Shown here piece after piece: positions 7,977 through 17,930 of a stretch of DNA of 64,000 bases (its first letter is position 1; every line of letters begins with the position of its first letter). The position numbers were made by a program, and so were the translations under genes. This DNA is from Acidocella aminolytica 101 = DSM 11237. GTDB taxonomy: Bacteria > Pseudomonadota > Alphaproteobacteria > Acetobacterales > Acetobacteraceae. A model generated the notes under the pieces. It saw nothing but the letters and a program-made list of their open reading frames with translations, did not search any database and was not told where the DNA came from. The stretch spans positions 1 to 64,000 of the forward strand of contig NZ_FQVJ01000005.1 in NCBI RefSeq assembly GCF_900129125.1, read 5' to 3'.

Positions 7977-9190
7977 GATTTCACCTCAGATAGCGTCTCA
8001 ACCGGCGCCCCGTTATCGGTCGCCAGGAAATGTTTGATATTGCGCAAGGCTTGGCGCAGCCGGTGCTGGTTTTCCACCAGGGCGATGCGCACATGGCCAT
8101 CTCCATATTCACCAAAGCCAATGCCCGGCGCCACGGCCACCTTGGCCTTGGCCATCAGCAGCTTGGAGAATTCCAGACTGCCCAGATGTGCATATTTCGG
8201 CGGAATTGGCGCCCAGGCGAACATGGAGCCATCCGGGCTTGGCACATCCCAGCCCGCCGCATGCAGGCCCTTGATGAGAATATCCCGCCGCTCGCGGTAA
8301 AGAATGCGCAAATCCTCCACGCAATCCTGCGGTCCGTTCAGCGCCGCCGTCGCCGCCACCTGAATCGGGGTAAAGGCGCCGTAATCGAGATAGGATTTCA
8401 TCCGCGTCAATGCCTTGATCAAACGCGGATTACCCACCCCAAACCCCATGCGCCAACCGGGCATGGAATAGGTTTTGGACATCGAGGTAAACTCAATGGT
8501 GACGTCCTTCGCGCCTTCCACCTGCAAAACGGAAGGCGGTGGGTTGCCGTCGAAATAAATCTCCGAATAAGCAAGGTCGGAGATGATGAAAATATCATGC
8601 TGCTTCGCCAGCGCCACCAGTTCCTTGTAGAAATCCAAGGTCGCCATGTAAGCGGTGGGGTTGGACGGGAAGTTCACGATCAGCGCCGTCGGCTTCGGTA
8701 CGGAATGACGCACCGCGCGGTCAATGGCGCGCAGCATGTCGTCATCCGGCGTGGCGGGGATAGAGCGCACAGACGCCCCGGCGATGATAAACCCGAACTG
8801 ATGAATGGGGTAAGACGGGTTAGGCACCAGAATGGTATCGCCCGGCGAGGTAATGGCAGCAGCTAGATTCGCCAGCCCTTCCTTGGAACCCAGCGTGGCA
8901 ATCACCTCCGTCTCCGGGTCGAGCTTCACGCCGAACCGGCGCTCATAATACGTCGCCTGGGCACGACGCAGGCCGGGAATCCCCTTGGAGGTGGAGTAAC
9001 GGTGGCTGCGTGGATCCTGCACGGTTTCCACCAGCTTCGCCACAATATGGGCGGGGGTAGGGGAATCCGGGTTGCCCATGCCAAGATCAATAATGTCCTC
9101 AGCTGCGGCTCGCGCCTTGGCCTTGGCGGTATTCACTTCCGCGAAGACATAAGGGGGCAAGCGGCGTATGCGATGAAACTCTTCAGACAT
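7973..9190 (-). CDS. PLP aminotransferase, AlaC/LL-DAP aminotransferase-like
   Basis: A fold type I, class I/II aminotransferase of 405 residues. The PLP lysine is K239 in TSMSKTYSMPGWR, and the phosphate-binding and substrate regions SNPTAYMA and SDLAYSEIYFDG are present. The N-terminus RIRRLPPYVFAEVN and the sequence overall resemble the AlaC-type glutamate-pyruvate transaminases. Such enzymes are also annotated as LL-diaminopimelate aminotransferase or as methionine/aspartate aminotransferase. It is translationally coupled to homoserine dehydrogenase and glpX, which fits a role in amino acid synthesis. The exact substrate cannot be read from the sequence. Confidence 0.85.
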   Translation of the reverse strand: MSEEFHRIRRLPPYVFAEVNTAKAKARAAAEDIIDLGMGNPDSPTPAHIVAKLVETVQDPRSHRYSTSKGIPGLRRAQATYYERRFGVKLDPETEVIATLGSKEGLANLAAAITSPGDTILVPNPSYPIHQFGFIIAGASVRSIPATPDDDMLRAIDRAVRHSVPKPTALIVNFPSNPTAYMATLDFYKELVALAKQHDIFIISDLAYSEIYFDGNPPPSVLQVEGAKDVTIEFTSMSKTYSMPGWRMGFGVGNPRLIKALTRMKSYLDYGAFTPIQVAATAALNGPQDCVEDLRILYRERRDILIKGLHAAGWDVPSPDGSMFAWAPIPPKYAHLGSLEFSKLLMAKAKVAVAPGIGFGEYGDGHVRIALVENQHRLRQALRNIKHFLATDNGAPVETLSEVKS

Positions 9191-9223
9191 TTTAATCTCG
9201 GTTGAGAGTGGTTGATGCGGTGC

Positions 9224-9880
9224 TCAATACACCAATTGCACGAAGCCGCCAGAACCGGCTGGGAAGGCATTGATTTTGATATCTTTCCCCGGCACCCCGG
9301 CAGCCGTCAACGCGTCTGCCATGCGCTGCGCACGAGCGAGCGCCAAGCTCAGTGAGCCCCCGCCAAAGCCGCAAACACGAATCAGCGCCCCCTTACGGTG
9401 CGCAGCCACCCCCTGAATCAGCGTCTGCTGGTCATAAGGCAGCAATGCCGAGCCTGGGCGGAACGCCACGGAAACCGGCGGGCCGGGCGGTTTGGGGGCG
9501 GCAGCGGGCTGGGCCGCCACGGGAAGCGCCTGAGCCGACGCGGCTTTGGGGTTGGCAACGGACACACCCGGCACCTTGGGCACCGGCGGCGGCGCGGTCG
9601 GTAGCGTCAAGCCCGCCAGCGCCCCAGCAGACGGTGCAGACACGCCACCACGCGCCTGCGCGGTTATGGCCGCCTGCGCGCCGGGTGCGGCGGGCGCCAA
9701 CGGGGGAGGCACATCCGCGAGATTTGGGTAAGGCAGATTAGCGCCCGGCGGGGGTTGCCGGTTTTGCGCAATCGCGCCACCCTCCGCCTCGTGGTACAAA
9801 TGAATCGATTGAGAACAACCACCTAGAAGAGAGGTCACTGCCAAGATGCCAAACAAAGCTGCGTATCGCCGCTCCAACAT
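9224..9880 (-). CDS. Lipoprotein with proline/alanine-rich linker and OmpA-like end
   Basis: The 218-residue protein starts with a lipoprotein signal peptide whose lipobox is LLGGC (cysteine at residue 22). Residues about 35-135 are a proline- and alanine-rich linker. The C-terminal 75 residues (VSVAFRPGSALLPYDQQTL, LARAQRMADALTAAGVP) resemble an OmpA-type peptidoglycan-binding fold, but the usual full motif is degenerate. It probably links the outer membrane to the cell wall. AGAGAGGA precedes the ATG at 9880. It lies 33 bases upstream of the aminotransferase on the same strand and divergent from phaC. No precise function recognised. Confidence 0.65.
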   Translation of the reverse strand: MLERRYAALFGILAVTSLLGGCSQSIHLYHEAEGGAIAQNRQPPPGANLPYPNLADVPPPLAPAAPGAQAAITAQARGGVSAPSAGALAGLTLPTAPPPVPKVPGVSVANPKAASAQALPVAAQPAAAPKPPGPPVSVAFRPGSALLPYDQQTLIQGVAAHRKGALIRVCGFGGGSLSLALARAQRMADALTAAGVPGKDIKINAFPAGSGGFVQLVY

Positions 9881-9983
9881 GAAAATCCTCTCTTACCCCT
9901 CATCATGCGCCCAGCCCCGCCTTGCGCCCTGGCCTTGCGCCCTGTTTGCCTGAGAATAGCCGTCACGGAAAGGATTGCCGACC

Positions 9984-11786
9984 ATGAATGCGCCGACGCC
10001 GCCCCAGGAACCCGATATCAAACTGCCCGATGCCGGGGCGCTCGGCCGATCCATGGCCGACATTGCCGCGCGCAGTCAGAAGCTGGTGACAGAATGGATG
10101 AAGCGCCAAACCGCCGAGGGGCTCACTTTTGACCCGCTGAATGTCAGCAACGCCTTTCTGGAGATGACCACCAAGCTGCTCTCCAACCCCTCCCAGCTCA
10201 TGGAAGCGCAGATGGGGCTCTGGCGGGACTATATGACGCTTTGGCAGAACACCGCCCGGCGCATCTGGTCCGGTGAGGAGCCTGAACCCGTCATCAGCCA
10301 TGATCCCCGGGATAAACGCTTCGCCGACCCCGCATGGCGGCAGAATGAGGTATTTGACTTCATCAAGCAGAGCTACCTACTTTCCGCGCGCTATATCACC
10401 GACGTCGTCACCCGCGTGGACGGGCTGGAGCCGAAAACCGCGCAAAAGGTGGATTTCTACGCCCGCCAATTCACCAACGCCCTCAGCCCCAGCAACTTTG
10501 CTCTTACCAATCCCGAGGTTCTACGGAAAACCCGTGAAACCGGCGGTGAAAATCTGGTACGTGGGCTGAACAATCTGCTGAACGACTTGGAGCACGGGCG
10601 CGGCAATCTGCGTATCCGCATGACCGATACCGAGGCATTCAATGTCGGCGAGAACATCGCCGTCTCCCCGGGCAAGGTCGTGTACCAGAACGAGCTAATG
10701 CAGCTCATCCAATACAGCCCCTCCACCGAGGACGCGCTGGCGCGGCCGCTTCTGATCCTGCCGCCCTGGATTAACAAATTTTACATTCTCGATCTGCGCC
10801 CCAAAAACTCCCTGGTGCGCTGGCTGGTCTCCCAAGGCCATACCGTGTTCATGGTCAGTTGGGTCAACCCTGACGAACAGCTCGCCGCCAAGAATTTTGA
10901 CGATTACATGACCGACGGCGTGCTGGCAGCGCTGGATGCCATAGAAAAAATCACTAAACAGAAGCAGGTCAACGCCATCGGTTACTGCCTGGGCGGCACG
11001 CTGCTGGCCTCCACTCTTGGCTACATGGCAGCGAAGGGCGATGACCGGATCGCTTCGGCCACCTTCTTCGTCACCCTGACAGATTTCTCCGATGTCGGCG
11101 AGTTAGGAGTGTTCATCGACGAGGAGCAACTCTCCAGCCTCGAAGATAAAATGAGCAAGCGCGGCTATCTCGAAGGCACCGAGATGGCCACCACCTTCAA
11201 CATGCTCCGCGCCAACGACCTCATCTGGAACTTCGTGGTGAATAACTACCTGCTCGGGCAGGAGCCGTTCCCGTTCGACCTACTATACTGGAACTCCGAT
11301 TCCACCCGCATGCCAGCGGCGATGCATTCTTTCTATCTGCGCAATATGTACCAGAAGAATCTTCTGGCCCAGCCTAGCGGTATTTCCATGAAGGGCGTGC
11401 CGGTGGATCTGCGGCAGGTGAAGGTGCCCTGCTATTTCCTTTCCTGCCGGGAAGACCATATCGCTCCCTGGACCAGCACCTACAAAGGTGCGCGGAATTT
11501 TGGGGGGCCTGTACGCTTCGTGCTGGCGGCCTCGGGCCATATCGCGGGCGTGGTGAACCCGCCCGAAGGCGGCAAATACAACCATTTCATCAACCAGGAG
11601 CAACCCGAAAACCCGGATGAATGGTTCCAAAACGCCACCGAGATCTCAGGCTCCTGGTGGCCAGACTGGCAGCGCTGGGTCACCGCGCAGAATAACGATA
11701 AAGTCCCCGCGCGCGAGCCCGGCAAGGTCCGGGGCTTCAAAGCCCTTGAGGACGCACCGGGCTCCTACGTTAAGGTCAAGAGCTGA
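9984..11786 (+). CDS. phaC: Class I poly(3-hydroxyalkanoate) synthase PhaC
   Basis: Polymerises (R)-3-hydroxyacyl-CoA into storage polyester granules. The 600-residue protein has the PhaC N-terminal domain (about 70-240) and an alpha/beta hydrolase core with the lipase-like box GYCLGG; C335 is the catalytic cysteine. The aspartate lies in SCREDHIAPW and the histidine in ASGHIAG. The length fits class I synthases. I chose the ATG at 9984, ten bases after AAAGGA, over an upstream TTG at 9975. No phaA, phaB or phasin gene is adjacent. A strong hairpin follows the stop. Confidence 0.95.
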   Translation: MNAPTPPQEPDIKLPDAGALGRSMADIAARSQKLVTEWMKRQTAEGLTFDPLNVSNAFLEMTTKLLSNPSQLMEAQMGLWRDYMTLWQNTARRIWSGEEPEPVISHDPRDKRFADPAWRQNEVFDFIKQSYLLSARYITDVVTRVDGLEPKTAQKVDFYARQFTNALSPSNFALTNPEVLRKTRETGGENLVRGLNNLLNDLEHGRGNLRIRMTDTEAFNVGENIAVSPGKVVYQNELMQLIQYSPSTEDALARPLLILPPWINKFYILDLRPKNSLVRWLVSQGHTVFMVSWVNPDEQLAAKNFDDYMTDGVLAALDAIEKITKQKQVNAIGYCLGGTLLASTLGYMAAKGDDRIASATFFVTLTDFSDVGELGVFIDEEQLSSLEDKMSKRGYLEGTEMATTFNMLRANDLIWNFVVNNYLLGQEPFPFDLLYWNSDSTRMPAAMHSFYLRNMYQKNLLAQPSGISMKGVPVDLRQVKVPCYFLSCREDHIAPWTSTYKGARNFGGPVRFVLAASGHIAGVVNPPEGGKYNHFINQEQPENPDEWFQNATEISGSWWPDWQRWVTAQNNDKVPAREPGKVRGFKALEDAPGSYVKVKS

Positions 11787-11797
11787 CCCAATATGCT

Positions 11798-11827
11798 GGT
11801 TGGTTCAGGAGACTTCCTGAACCAACC
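11798..11827. terminator. Hairpin between convergent phaC and chemoreceptor genes
   Basis: GGTTGGTTCAGGA and TCCTGAACCAACC form a perfect 13-base stem with a four-base loop. It starts 12 bases after the phaC stop and overlaps the last codons of the convergent chemoreceptor gene, so it may stop transcription of phaC and possibly serve both strands. Confidence 0.7.
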
Positions 11828-13472
11828 GCTTTACAATTCGGTCCTGGCGTGTCGCAGCGCTATCTTCAAGACTGAACTGTTCCATCATCCCCGTCAGATC
11901 ATTGGCCTGCTCTTCTAAGGCGTGGCTCACGGCGGTTGTTTCTTCCACCATCGCGGCATTCTGCTGAGTAACTTGATCCATCTGGTTCACCGCGCCGCTA
12001 ATCTCAGCCAATCCAGCCGATTGTTGCGCCGTTTTCCCGGAAATGCCCTGCACATCCTGGTCAATTTTCTGCACCTCAGCAACAATTTCCGCCATCAACG
12101 CGGCAACGCCATGTACCAGCTTCACGCCATCCTCTACCTGCGTGCCAGCATTTGTAATCAGATTTTTGATTTCCTTGGACGCATCAGCCGAACGCTGGGC
12201 AAGACCCCGGATTTCCGTGGCGACAACCGCAAAACCACGTCCAGCCTCACCGGCACGCGCGGCTTCCACCCCAGCATTCAGCGCAAGCAAACTGGTCTGA
12301 AAGGCAATTTCATCGATCACGACTATAATTTCACCAATTCTCCCGGATGCCTCCTCAATCCTCTGCATGGCCCTCGTCGCATCCACCAACACAGCACCTG
12401 ATTGATCGACCCTGTTGCGCGCCCCCGCCGCGAGCATTTGCGTGTGCTTCACATCCTCAAATGTTGTCCGTATTGACCCGCTGATCTCACTAAGCGCGGC
12501 GGCTGTTTGTTCCAGTGTCGCCGCCTGCTGCTCGGTGCGCCGGGAAAGATCATCCGATGCCTGCCGAATTTCCCGGGCGCTATTCGTGACCCCTCCGGCC
12601 GTTTGGCCAATCGCCTGCATTGCCGTGGAGAGTTTTTCAAAAGCCTGATTCAGATCAGTCCGCAATGTTTCATATGCAGCATCCAGACGCGTCGTGAGAC
12701 GATAGCCAAGATTACCACGCGCCAGTTCACCAAGTGCAGTCGAAATAACTTCCATGGCCACGCGTTGCGCCTCAGTCTTGGCCCGTCGCGCGTCTTCATC
12801 ATGGCGGCGGACATCTTCATAATTCTGCCGTTGGGTCAGCGCCTCCATCGTAGTTGCCTTAGCAACGGTATTCATCTGACTCAGCACTGAAAGCGCCGCA
12901 GGAAAATCCTGCGGGTCAACAATTTCAGATTTTACGTCGTTCTTCTTGACGCCCACGAACAAAACACCAATCACCGCGCCACCAGACAGCACCGGTTCAT
13001 AATAAGTGTAGTATCTTTCTCCCAAAATCTCCGCTTCGCCGCGAAAAGACGCTTTGGCCGTGAATACGGCATCATAAACTGCACCACGCGCGAGATTGGT
13101 GCCAATGGCACGCTGACCGTTTTCAGCCACCACATTAGTGGCAACGCGCTGGTCACGCATGAAAATGGTCGCCACCCCTCCATGAGCGGTACGAACCTCA
13201 TCAACAATTTTGACGTCACCATTCACGCAGGTTTGGCCAAAAAACAACCTATCCCCTTCAAGCCGGGGGGCACCAAGCTTGGACAATTTAGCGCGCAACA
13301 GATCAATGTTCCTGTCCAGCCCGAGTTGGGCCTGCAATGCAGCCTGGTCTTGCTCGGCCGCCCGGGCAAGACGCACCATGTTTGCCAGCAATGCGTTCTG
13401 TCGCCGCCGGAACCACAACCAAGCTGCCAACGCCAAAATACCCGCCTCCAGAAGCAGCATTATATAAGCCAT
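11805..13472 (-). CDS. Methyl-accepting chemotaxis protein with one N-terminal membrane helix and a Cache-like domain
   Basis: The 555-residue chemoreceptor has one membrane helix (about 4-21), then arginines (RRRQ), a Cache-like sensing domain (about 50-175: GDRLFFGQTCVNGD, AIGTNLARGAVYDAVF, RYYTYYEPVLSGGAVIGVLF), a linker and a signalling domain. The hairpin tip is IDEIAFQTSLLALNAGVEAA followed by GRGFAVVATEIRGLAQRS. No second membrane helix is visible after the Cache domain, so the sensor probably lies in the cytoplasm, unlike the usual periplasmic arrangement. No CheR-docking pentapeptide is evident at the C-terminus. It presumably feeds the flagellar motor. Confidence 0.88.
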   Translation of the reverse strand: MAYIMLLLEAGILALAAWLWFRRRQNALLANMVRLARAAEQDQAALQAQLGLDRNIDLLRAKLSKLGAPRLEGDRLFFGQTCVNGDVKIVDEVRTAHGGVATIFMRDQRVATNVVAENGQRAIGTNLARGAVYDAVFTAKASFRGEAEILGERYYTYYEPVLSGGAVIGVLFVGVKKNDVKSEIVDPQDFPAALSVLSQMNTVAKATTMEALTQRQNYEDVRRHDEDARRAKTEAQRVAMEVISTALGELARGNLGYRLTTRLDAAYETLRTDLNQAFEKLSTAMQAIGQTAGGVTNSAREIRQASDDLSRRTEQQAATLEQTAAALSEISGSIRTTFEDVKHTQMLAAGARNRVDQSGAVLVDATRAMQRIEEASGRIGEIIVVIDEIAFQTSLLALNAGVEAARAGEAGRGFAVVATEIRGLAQRSADASKEIKNLITNAGTQVEDGVKLVHGVAALMAEIVAEVQKIDQDVQGISGKTAQQSAGLAEISGAVNQMDQVTQQNAAMVEETTAVSHALEEQANDLTGMMEQFSLEDSAATRQDRIVKRLVQEVS

Positions 13473-13616
13473 GTCATTCCCGGGTTATGATCGAGGTATT
13501 CAAATCATTATTATCGCCAGCCTAACCATCTCTTAATTAAATAAGACCGGAAATTTGCCCCTCCGGCGCGGACGGGCTAACAGCCAGGCATCTGATCCTC
13601 CCGCCCGGAAGCCGCG

Positions 13617-14669
13617 ATGCGTGTGTTACAAATCATGGCCGGGAATAAGAACGGCGGTGCCGAGCTTTATTCCACGGACATCATGCTCAGTCTGCATGAG
13701 GCAGGGCTGGACCAGCGGATCGTGCTGCGCCCCACCGCCCCGCGTTTCATGGAGCTGGCCGAGTCCGGCCTCACCATGGCACCGGACGTGCTGCGCAACC
13801 CGTTGCGCCCGCTGCAAAAGCTGCGCCTGAAACAGCTTGTCCAGGACTACAAGCCGGACATCATCCATTGCTGGATGCGCCGCGCCGTCAGCCTCGTTGC
13901 CCCTGGTTCCGCGCCCGCCATCATCGGCTGGTATGGCGATTATGAGGAGCAGCAAAAACATTTCGGCGCCTGCACGCATTTCATCGGTGTCACACGCGAC
14001 CTTGTACGCCACGCTTACGACAGCGGCGCCAAACCCGGCACGGCCTTTTATGTACCAACTTTTCCCTCGGTCGAAGACTCAGCCCCGCTGGATAAATCCA
14101 GCCTCGGCACTCCGCCCGGCAAAAAGGTGCTGCTGATTCTCTCCCGTCTGCACAAGGTCAAAGGCATAGATACCGCCTTACACGCCCTAGCCCTGCTGCC
14201 GGACTGCCATCTGTGGATCGCTGGCACCGGCCCGGAGGAAGCCGCCTTAAAAGCCCTGGCCCGAGAGCTGGGCGTAGCGGACCGCGCTAAATTCCTCGGC
14301 TGGCGGACCGATCGCGGCGCCCTGCTGCGCGCGGCAAATGCCTGCCTGCTACCCTCGCGCTATGAGCCGTTCGGCACTGTGATTCTGGACGCCTGGTCAA
14401 CCGCCACGCCTTTCATCGCCTGCGAGTCAGACGGCCCCAAAGCCACCATTCGCAATGGCGAGAACGGCATGCTGGTACCCGCCGATAACCCGCCCGTGCT
14501 GGCAGGTGCTATCCGCGCGGTGCTGGACAATAAAAACCTGCGCGAGCGCATCGCCCGCACCGGGCATCAGGAGTATCTGGCCCACTTCACGCGCGAGGCC
14601 GTGACACGGACCATGCTCGAAACCTACGAGACCATCCTGGCGCAAACCCGCCAGACCCGCCGGGCCTAA
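13617..14669 (+). CDS. Glycosyltransferase, GT4-like
   Basis: The 350-residue protein has a GT-B fold: the N-terminal acceptor domain begins VLQIMAGNKNGGAELYSTD and the C-terminal donor domain holds ILSRLHKVKGIDTALHAL and the nucleotide-sugar motif YEPFGTVILDAWSTATP. This marks a retaining GT4-like transferase that uses a nucleotide sugar to extend lipopolysaccharide or another surface polymer. It stands alone, divergent from the chemoreceptor and convergent with the universal stress protein. The sugar and acceptor cannot be inferred. Confidence 0.85.
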   Translation: MRVLQIMAGNKNGGAELYSTDIMLSLHEAGLDQRIVLRPTAPRFMELAESGLTMAPDVLRNPLRPLQKLRLKQLVQDYKPDIIHCWMRRAVSLVAPGSAPAIIGWYGDYEEQQKHFGACTHFIGVTRDLVRHAYDSGAKPGTAFYVPTFPSVEDSAPLDKSSLGTPPGKKVLLILSRLHKVKGIDTALHALALLPDCHLWIAGTGPEEAALKALARELGVADRAKFLGWRTDRGALLRAANACLLPSRYEPFGTVILDAWSTATPFIACESDGPKATIRNGENGMLVPADNPPVLAGAIRAVLDNKNLRERIARTGHQEYLAHFTREAVTRTMLETYETILAQTRQTRRA

Positions 14670-14681
14670 CCCGGCGCGCCG

Positions 14682-15530
14682 TCAGCGCACCAGCAAAACC
14701 GGCGCATTCACTAGCCGGATCACCGCCGTGGTGGTGCTGCCCACAATCAGCGTGCGCAACGGCGAGTGGCCGTAAGCCCCCATCACCAGCACGGCATCCG
14801 GCGTCTGCGCCACCGCAGCGGCGATAATTTCTGCTGCCACGCCAGGCTTGTGGGTGATGGTTAGAGCCCGTCCATGTAGCTGCTCACGCACCTCATCCGC
14901 CAGCCGGGCATGGTTCTCGTCCGCCGCGCCTGCAATCACCAGATGCACTGGTAAATCCTTAATCAACGGGGAGTTGGCGCAGCGTTCCAGCGCGTGCCGA
15001 GCGGCGGAGCTGCCATCATAGGCCAGCACGGCGGCGCGCGGGGCCGTAGCTTCCAGCGGGGCGATTAGAATCGGTCGGTTGGAAGCTCGCACCACACGCT
15101 CGATCTTGGAGCCGATATGGTCCTTCGCGAATTCATGGCTGGCACCGCGCTTGCCAATCACCACAACACGGGCCTGCGCCTCGCGTTCCAGAATCGTTTC
15201 CACGATTCCGCCATGGCGGTGCAGTATCTTCACTTCCGCTGTTCCAGCCTTGCGCAACCGCTCCTCACCGGCGGCAAGCAGCACGCGCCCGCGCTCCACC
15301 TGCAAACGCGCCTCGGCCTCGTCGAGCTGGGTCAGCTCCTCCAGCAGCCGGGACTTCACTCCCAGCCCGATCGCACCGGAAAGATCATGCCGCTCCGCCA
15401 CGGCATCCTTGCGCTGCACCACATGCAGCAGCTCCACGGGCAATTCCCATTTGCGCGCCACCCAGGCGGCCAAGTCGCATACTGGGGCCGCGTAGCGGGA
15501 AGCATCAATACAAGCCAGGATATTTTGCAT
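14682..15530 (-). CDS. Universal stress protein with tandem UspA domains
   Basis: The 282-residue protein contains two UspA folds. The first runs about 1-150 and begins NILACIDASRYAAPVCDLA. The second runs about 155-282, begins AVLAYDGSSAARHALE and ends with the ATP-binding type motif VMGAYGHSPLRTLIVGSTT. The first copy lacks the full G-2x-G-9x-G motif, so ATP is likely bound mainly by the second. It follows the SulP transporter gene by 14 bases on the same strand, a pairing that is common and suggests one transcript. Confidence 0.88.
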   Translation of the reverse strand: MQNILACIDASRYAAPVCDLAAWVARKWELPVELLHVVQRKDAVAERHDLSGAIGLGVKSRLLEELTQLDEAEARLQVERGRVLLAAGEERLRKAGTAEVKILHRHGGIVETILEREAQARVVVIGKRGASHEFAKDHIGSKIERVVRASNRPILIAPLEATAPRAAVLAYDGSSAARHALERCANSPLIKDLPVHLVIAGAADENHARLADEVREQLHGRALTITHKPGVAAEIIAAAVAQTPDAVLVMGAYGHSPLRTLIVGSTTTAVIRLVNAPVLLVR

Positions 15531-15544
15531 CTGCCGTTTTCCCC

Positions 15545-17029
15545 TTAATGCGCCGCCAGTTGCTGTTCCGCGTCCGGCTTATCATGCACGGCGAATCGCT
15601 CAACCATCAGCGCACTCGGCTCGTTTAGCCCCACAACCTCAACCCGCACGCCCTCGCGCCGGAACCGGATCACCGCCTTATCCAGCGTGCCCACACTGGT
15701 GATATCCCAGAAATGAGCATTGCTCAGATCCAGCACCACATGGTCCAGCACTTCCTTGAAATCGAACGCCTCCGCGAACCGCTCCGCCGAAGCAAAGAAG
15801 ATCTGCCCCGAGATAAAATATGTGCGGGTCCGCCCATCCTCGGACAGTACCGAGGAGACCGTGAACATGCGCTTCACCTTAGCCGCGAAGAACAAGCCCG
15901 AGAGCACTACGCCGGCAACGACGCCCGCGGCAAGGTTGCGCGTCCACACCACAATCACCACCGTCACCACCATCACCACAGAAGACTGCCACGGATGATG
16001 CTTAATATCCCTCACGGATTTCCAGGAGAACGTGCCGATGGACACCATGATCATCACCGCTACCAAGCTCGGCATCGGAATCCGCGCCACCAGCGGGTTC
16101 AGCACCACCAGCAGAAACAGCAGAAACACACCCGCCACCAGGGTGGAAAGCCGGGTCGAGCCGCCGGACTTCACATTGATGACAGACTGGCCGATCATCG
16201 CGCAGCCACCCATGGCGCCCAGAAAGCCGGTGAAGAAATTGGCAACACCCTGGCCGCGCATCTCCCGCGCCTTATCAGATGACGTATCGGTGAAATCATC
16301 CACAATCTGCGCGGTGAGCATCGTCTCCAGCAGCCCCACCGCCGCCATCGTGATCGAATAAGGCAGGATAATCCGCAGCGTATGGAGGTTAAACGGCACA
16401 TCCGGCAGCGCGAAATGCGGCAGGTCGGTTGGCAGCTTGCCCATATCCCCGACCGTATTCACATGAATCCCGCCGTAAATTGTCACAGTCGTGAGAATAA
16501 CGATCGCCACCAGCGGTGAGGGAATGGCTCGGGTAATCCGGGGAAACAGGTAAATAATCACCAACCCCACCGCGATAATCGCGTAGGTCACGGGCGGCAC
16601 ATGCACCAGCTGCGGCATCTGCGCCAGGAAGATCATGATTCCCAGCGCGTTCACAAACCCGGTAATGACCGAGCGCGAGACATATTGCATCAACAGATTC
16701 AGCCGTAACAGACCGGCAATCACCTGAAACACGCCCATCAGAATGGTGGCGGCAAACAGATATTGCACACCATATTGATGCACCAGCGGCACCACTACCA
16801 CCGCGACCGAGGCCGTCGCCGCCGAAATCATGCCCGGGCGGCCGCCGAAAAACGCGATAATCACCGCAATGGAGAAAGAGGCATACAGCCCCACCCGCGG
16901 ATCCACCCCCGCGACAACGGAGAACCCAATCGCCTCGGGAATCAGCGCCAGCGCCACGACAATCCCAGCCAGAATATCCGCGCGGGGATTCGAGAACCAA
17001 TTACGTTTGATGGCTTCAATATTCAGCAT
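15545..17029 (-). CDS. SulP-family anion transporter with STAS domain
   Basis: The 494-residue inner membrane protein has the SulP transmembrane domain (about 10-390; early signature [20 protein letters not shown]) and a shorter C-terminal STAS domain (about 400-485, [24 protein letters not shown]). SulP proteins carry sulfate, bicarbonate or dicarboxylates, usually with sodium or protons. The sequence does not tell which. It is probably co-transcribed with the universal stress protein. The spacing to the next upstream gene (about 220 bases) should hold the promoter. Confidence 0.9.
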   Translation of the reverse strand: MLNIEAIKRNWFSNPRADILAGIVVALALIPEAIGFSVVAGVDPRVGLYASFSIAVIIAFFGGRPGMISAATASVAVVVVPLVHQYGVQYLFAATILMGVFQVIAGLLRLNLLMQYVSRSVITGFVNALGIMIFLAQMPQLVHVPPVTYAIIAVGLVIIYLFPRITRAIPSPLVAIVILTTVTIYGGIHVNTVGDMGKLPTDLPHFALPDVPFNLHTLRIILPYSITMAAVGLLETMLTAQIVDDFTDTSSDKAREMRGQGVANFFTGFLGAMGGCAMIGQSVINVKSGGSTRLSTLVAGVFLLFLLVVLNPLVARIPMPSLVAVMIMVSIGTFSWKSVRDIKHHPWQSSVVMVVTVVIVVWTRNLAAGVVAGVVLSGLFFAAKVKRMFTVSSVLSEDGRTRTYFISGQIFFASAERFAEAFDFKEVLDHVVLDLSNAHFWDITSVGTLDKAVIRFRREGVRVEVVGLNEPSALMVERFAVHDKPDAEQQLAAH

Positions 17030-17252
17030 GTATCTACTTCAAACAACTCAGTCATCACCAAGCGGGCATGAGCGCGGAGCCATGTCTGCGGCAAAAGGCT
17101 TGATGTTTAAGGTTATCCCGGGGATAGGCGCCGGGCCGAGCCACCCGGAAACCGGGTCCAACGAATAGCGCTCCCGTTTACCCCGCACCCTTTTTTACTG
17201 CAAGTGCGAAGCAGCCCGCGCGCCTCTCACCGGCATCGCAGCAGCCTCTGGC

Positions 17253-17930
17253 CTAGGGTTGAACACTCTTGCCTTTGAACATGCACCATTGCGCCCCCGC
17301 GCACCGCCAGCATTCCGGCTTGCGCGCCTTGCACACATAGCGCCCGTGCAGAATCAGCCACAGATGTGCCGGCTTGAGCATCTCCTTGGGGATGCGTTTC
17401 ACCAGCGCATCCTCCACCGCGCGCGGGGTGGCGCCGGGGGCAATACCGGTGCGGTTACCCAGGCGGAAGATATGCGTATCCACCGCCATGGTCGGCTGGC
17501 CGAACACCTCGTTCAGCACCACATTTGCGGTCTTGCGGCCGACCCCCGCCAGGGCTTCCAGCGCTTCGCGCTCACTAGGCACCTCGCCGCCATGGCGCTC
17601 CAGCAACTGCCGCGCCAGCAGCTCAACATTTTTAGCCTTCGCCTGCCAGAGCCCGATGGTCCTGATCTTGTCGCCAATCCCCGCCGCCCCCAGCGCCGCC
17701 ATCCCCGCCGGATCAGGCGCGGCCTCGAACAAAGCGGGCGTCACCTTGTTCACCGCGACATCGGTCGTCTGGGCGGAAAGCACCACCGCCACCAGAAGCT
17801 GGAAGGGCGTGCCATACTCCAGTTCCGTGCGCGGGTCCGCATTACCATTGGCAATGGCGGTCAGAAAGGCCGGCACGTCCGCCTTTTTCATCGGCCTGGA
17901 TGACGGGATCTCGCCCGGCTTAGCGGTCAT
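17253..17930 (-). CDS. nth: Endonuclease III
   Basis: DNA glycosylase/AP lyase that removes oxidised pyrimidines in base excision repair. The 225-residue protein has the helix-hairpin-helix [13 protein letters not shown] with the catalytic lysine, the catalytic aspartate in [11 protein letters not shown], and a C-terminal 4Fe-4S motif C-x6-C-x2-C-x5-C ([17 protein letters not shown]). Its ATG overlaps the stop of the upstream upp gene (ATGA), so the pair is coupled. Confidence 0.94.
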   Translation of the reverse strand: MTAKPGEIPSSRPMKKADVPAFLTAIANGNADPRTELEYGTPFQLLVAVVLSAQTTDVAVNKVTPALFEAAPDPAGMAALGAAGIGDKIRTIGLWQAKAKNVELLARQLLERHGGEVPSEREALEALAGVGRKTANVVLNEVFGQPTMAVDTHIFRLGNRTGIAPGATPRAVEDALVKRIPKEMLKPAHLWLILHGRYVCKARKPECWRCAGAQWCMFKGKSVQP

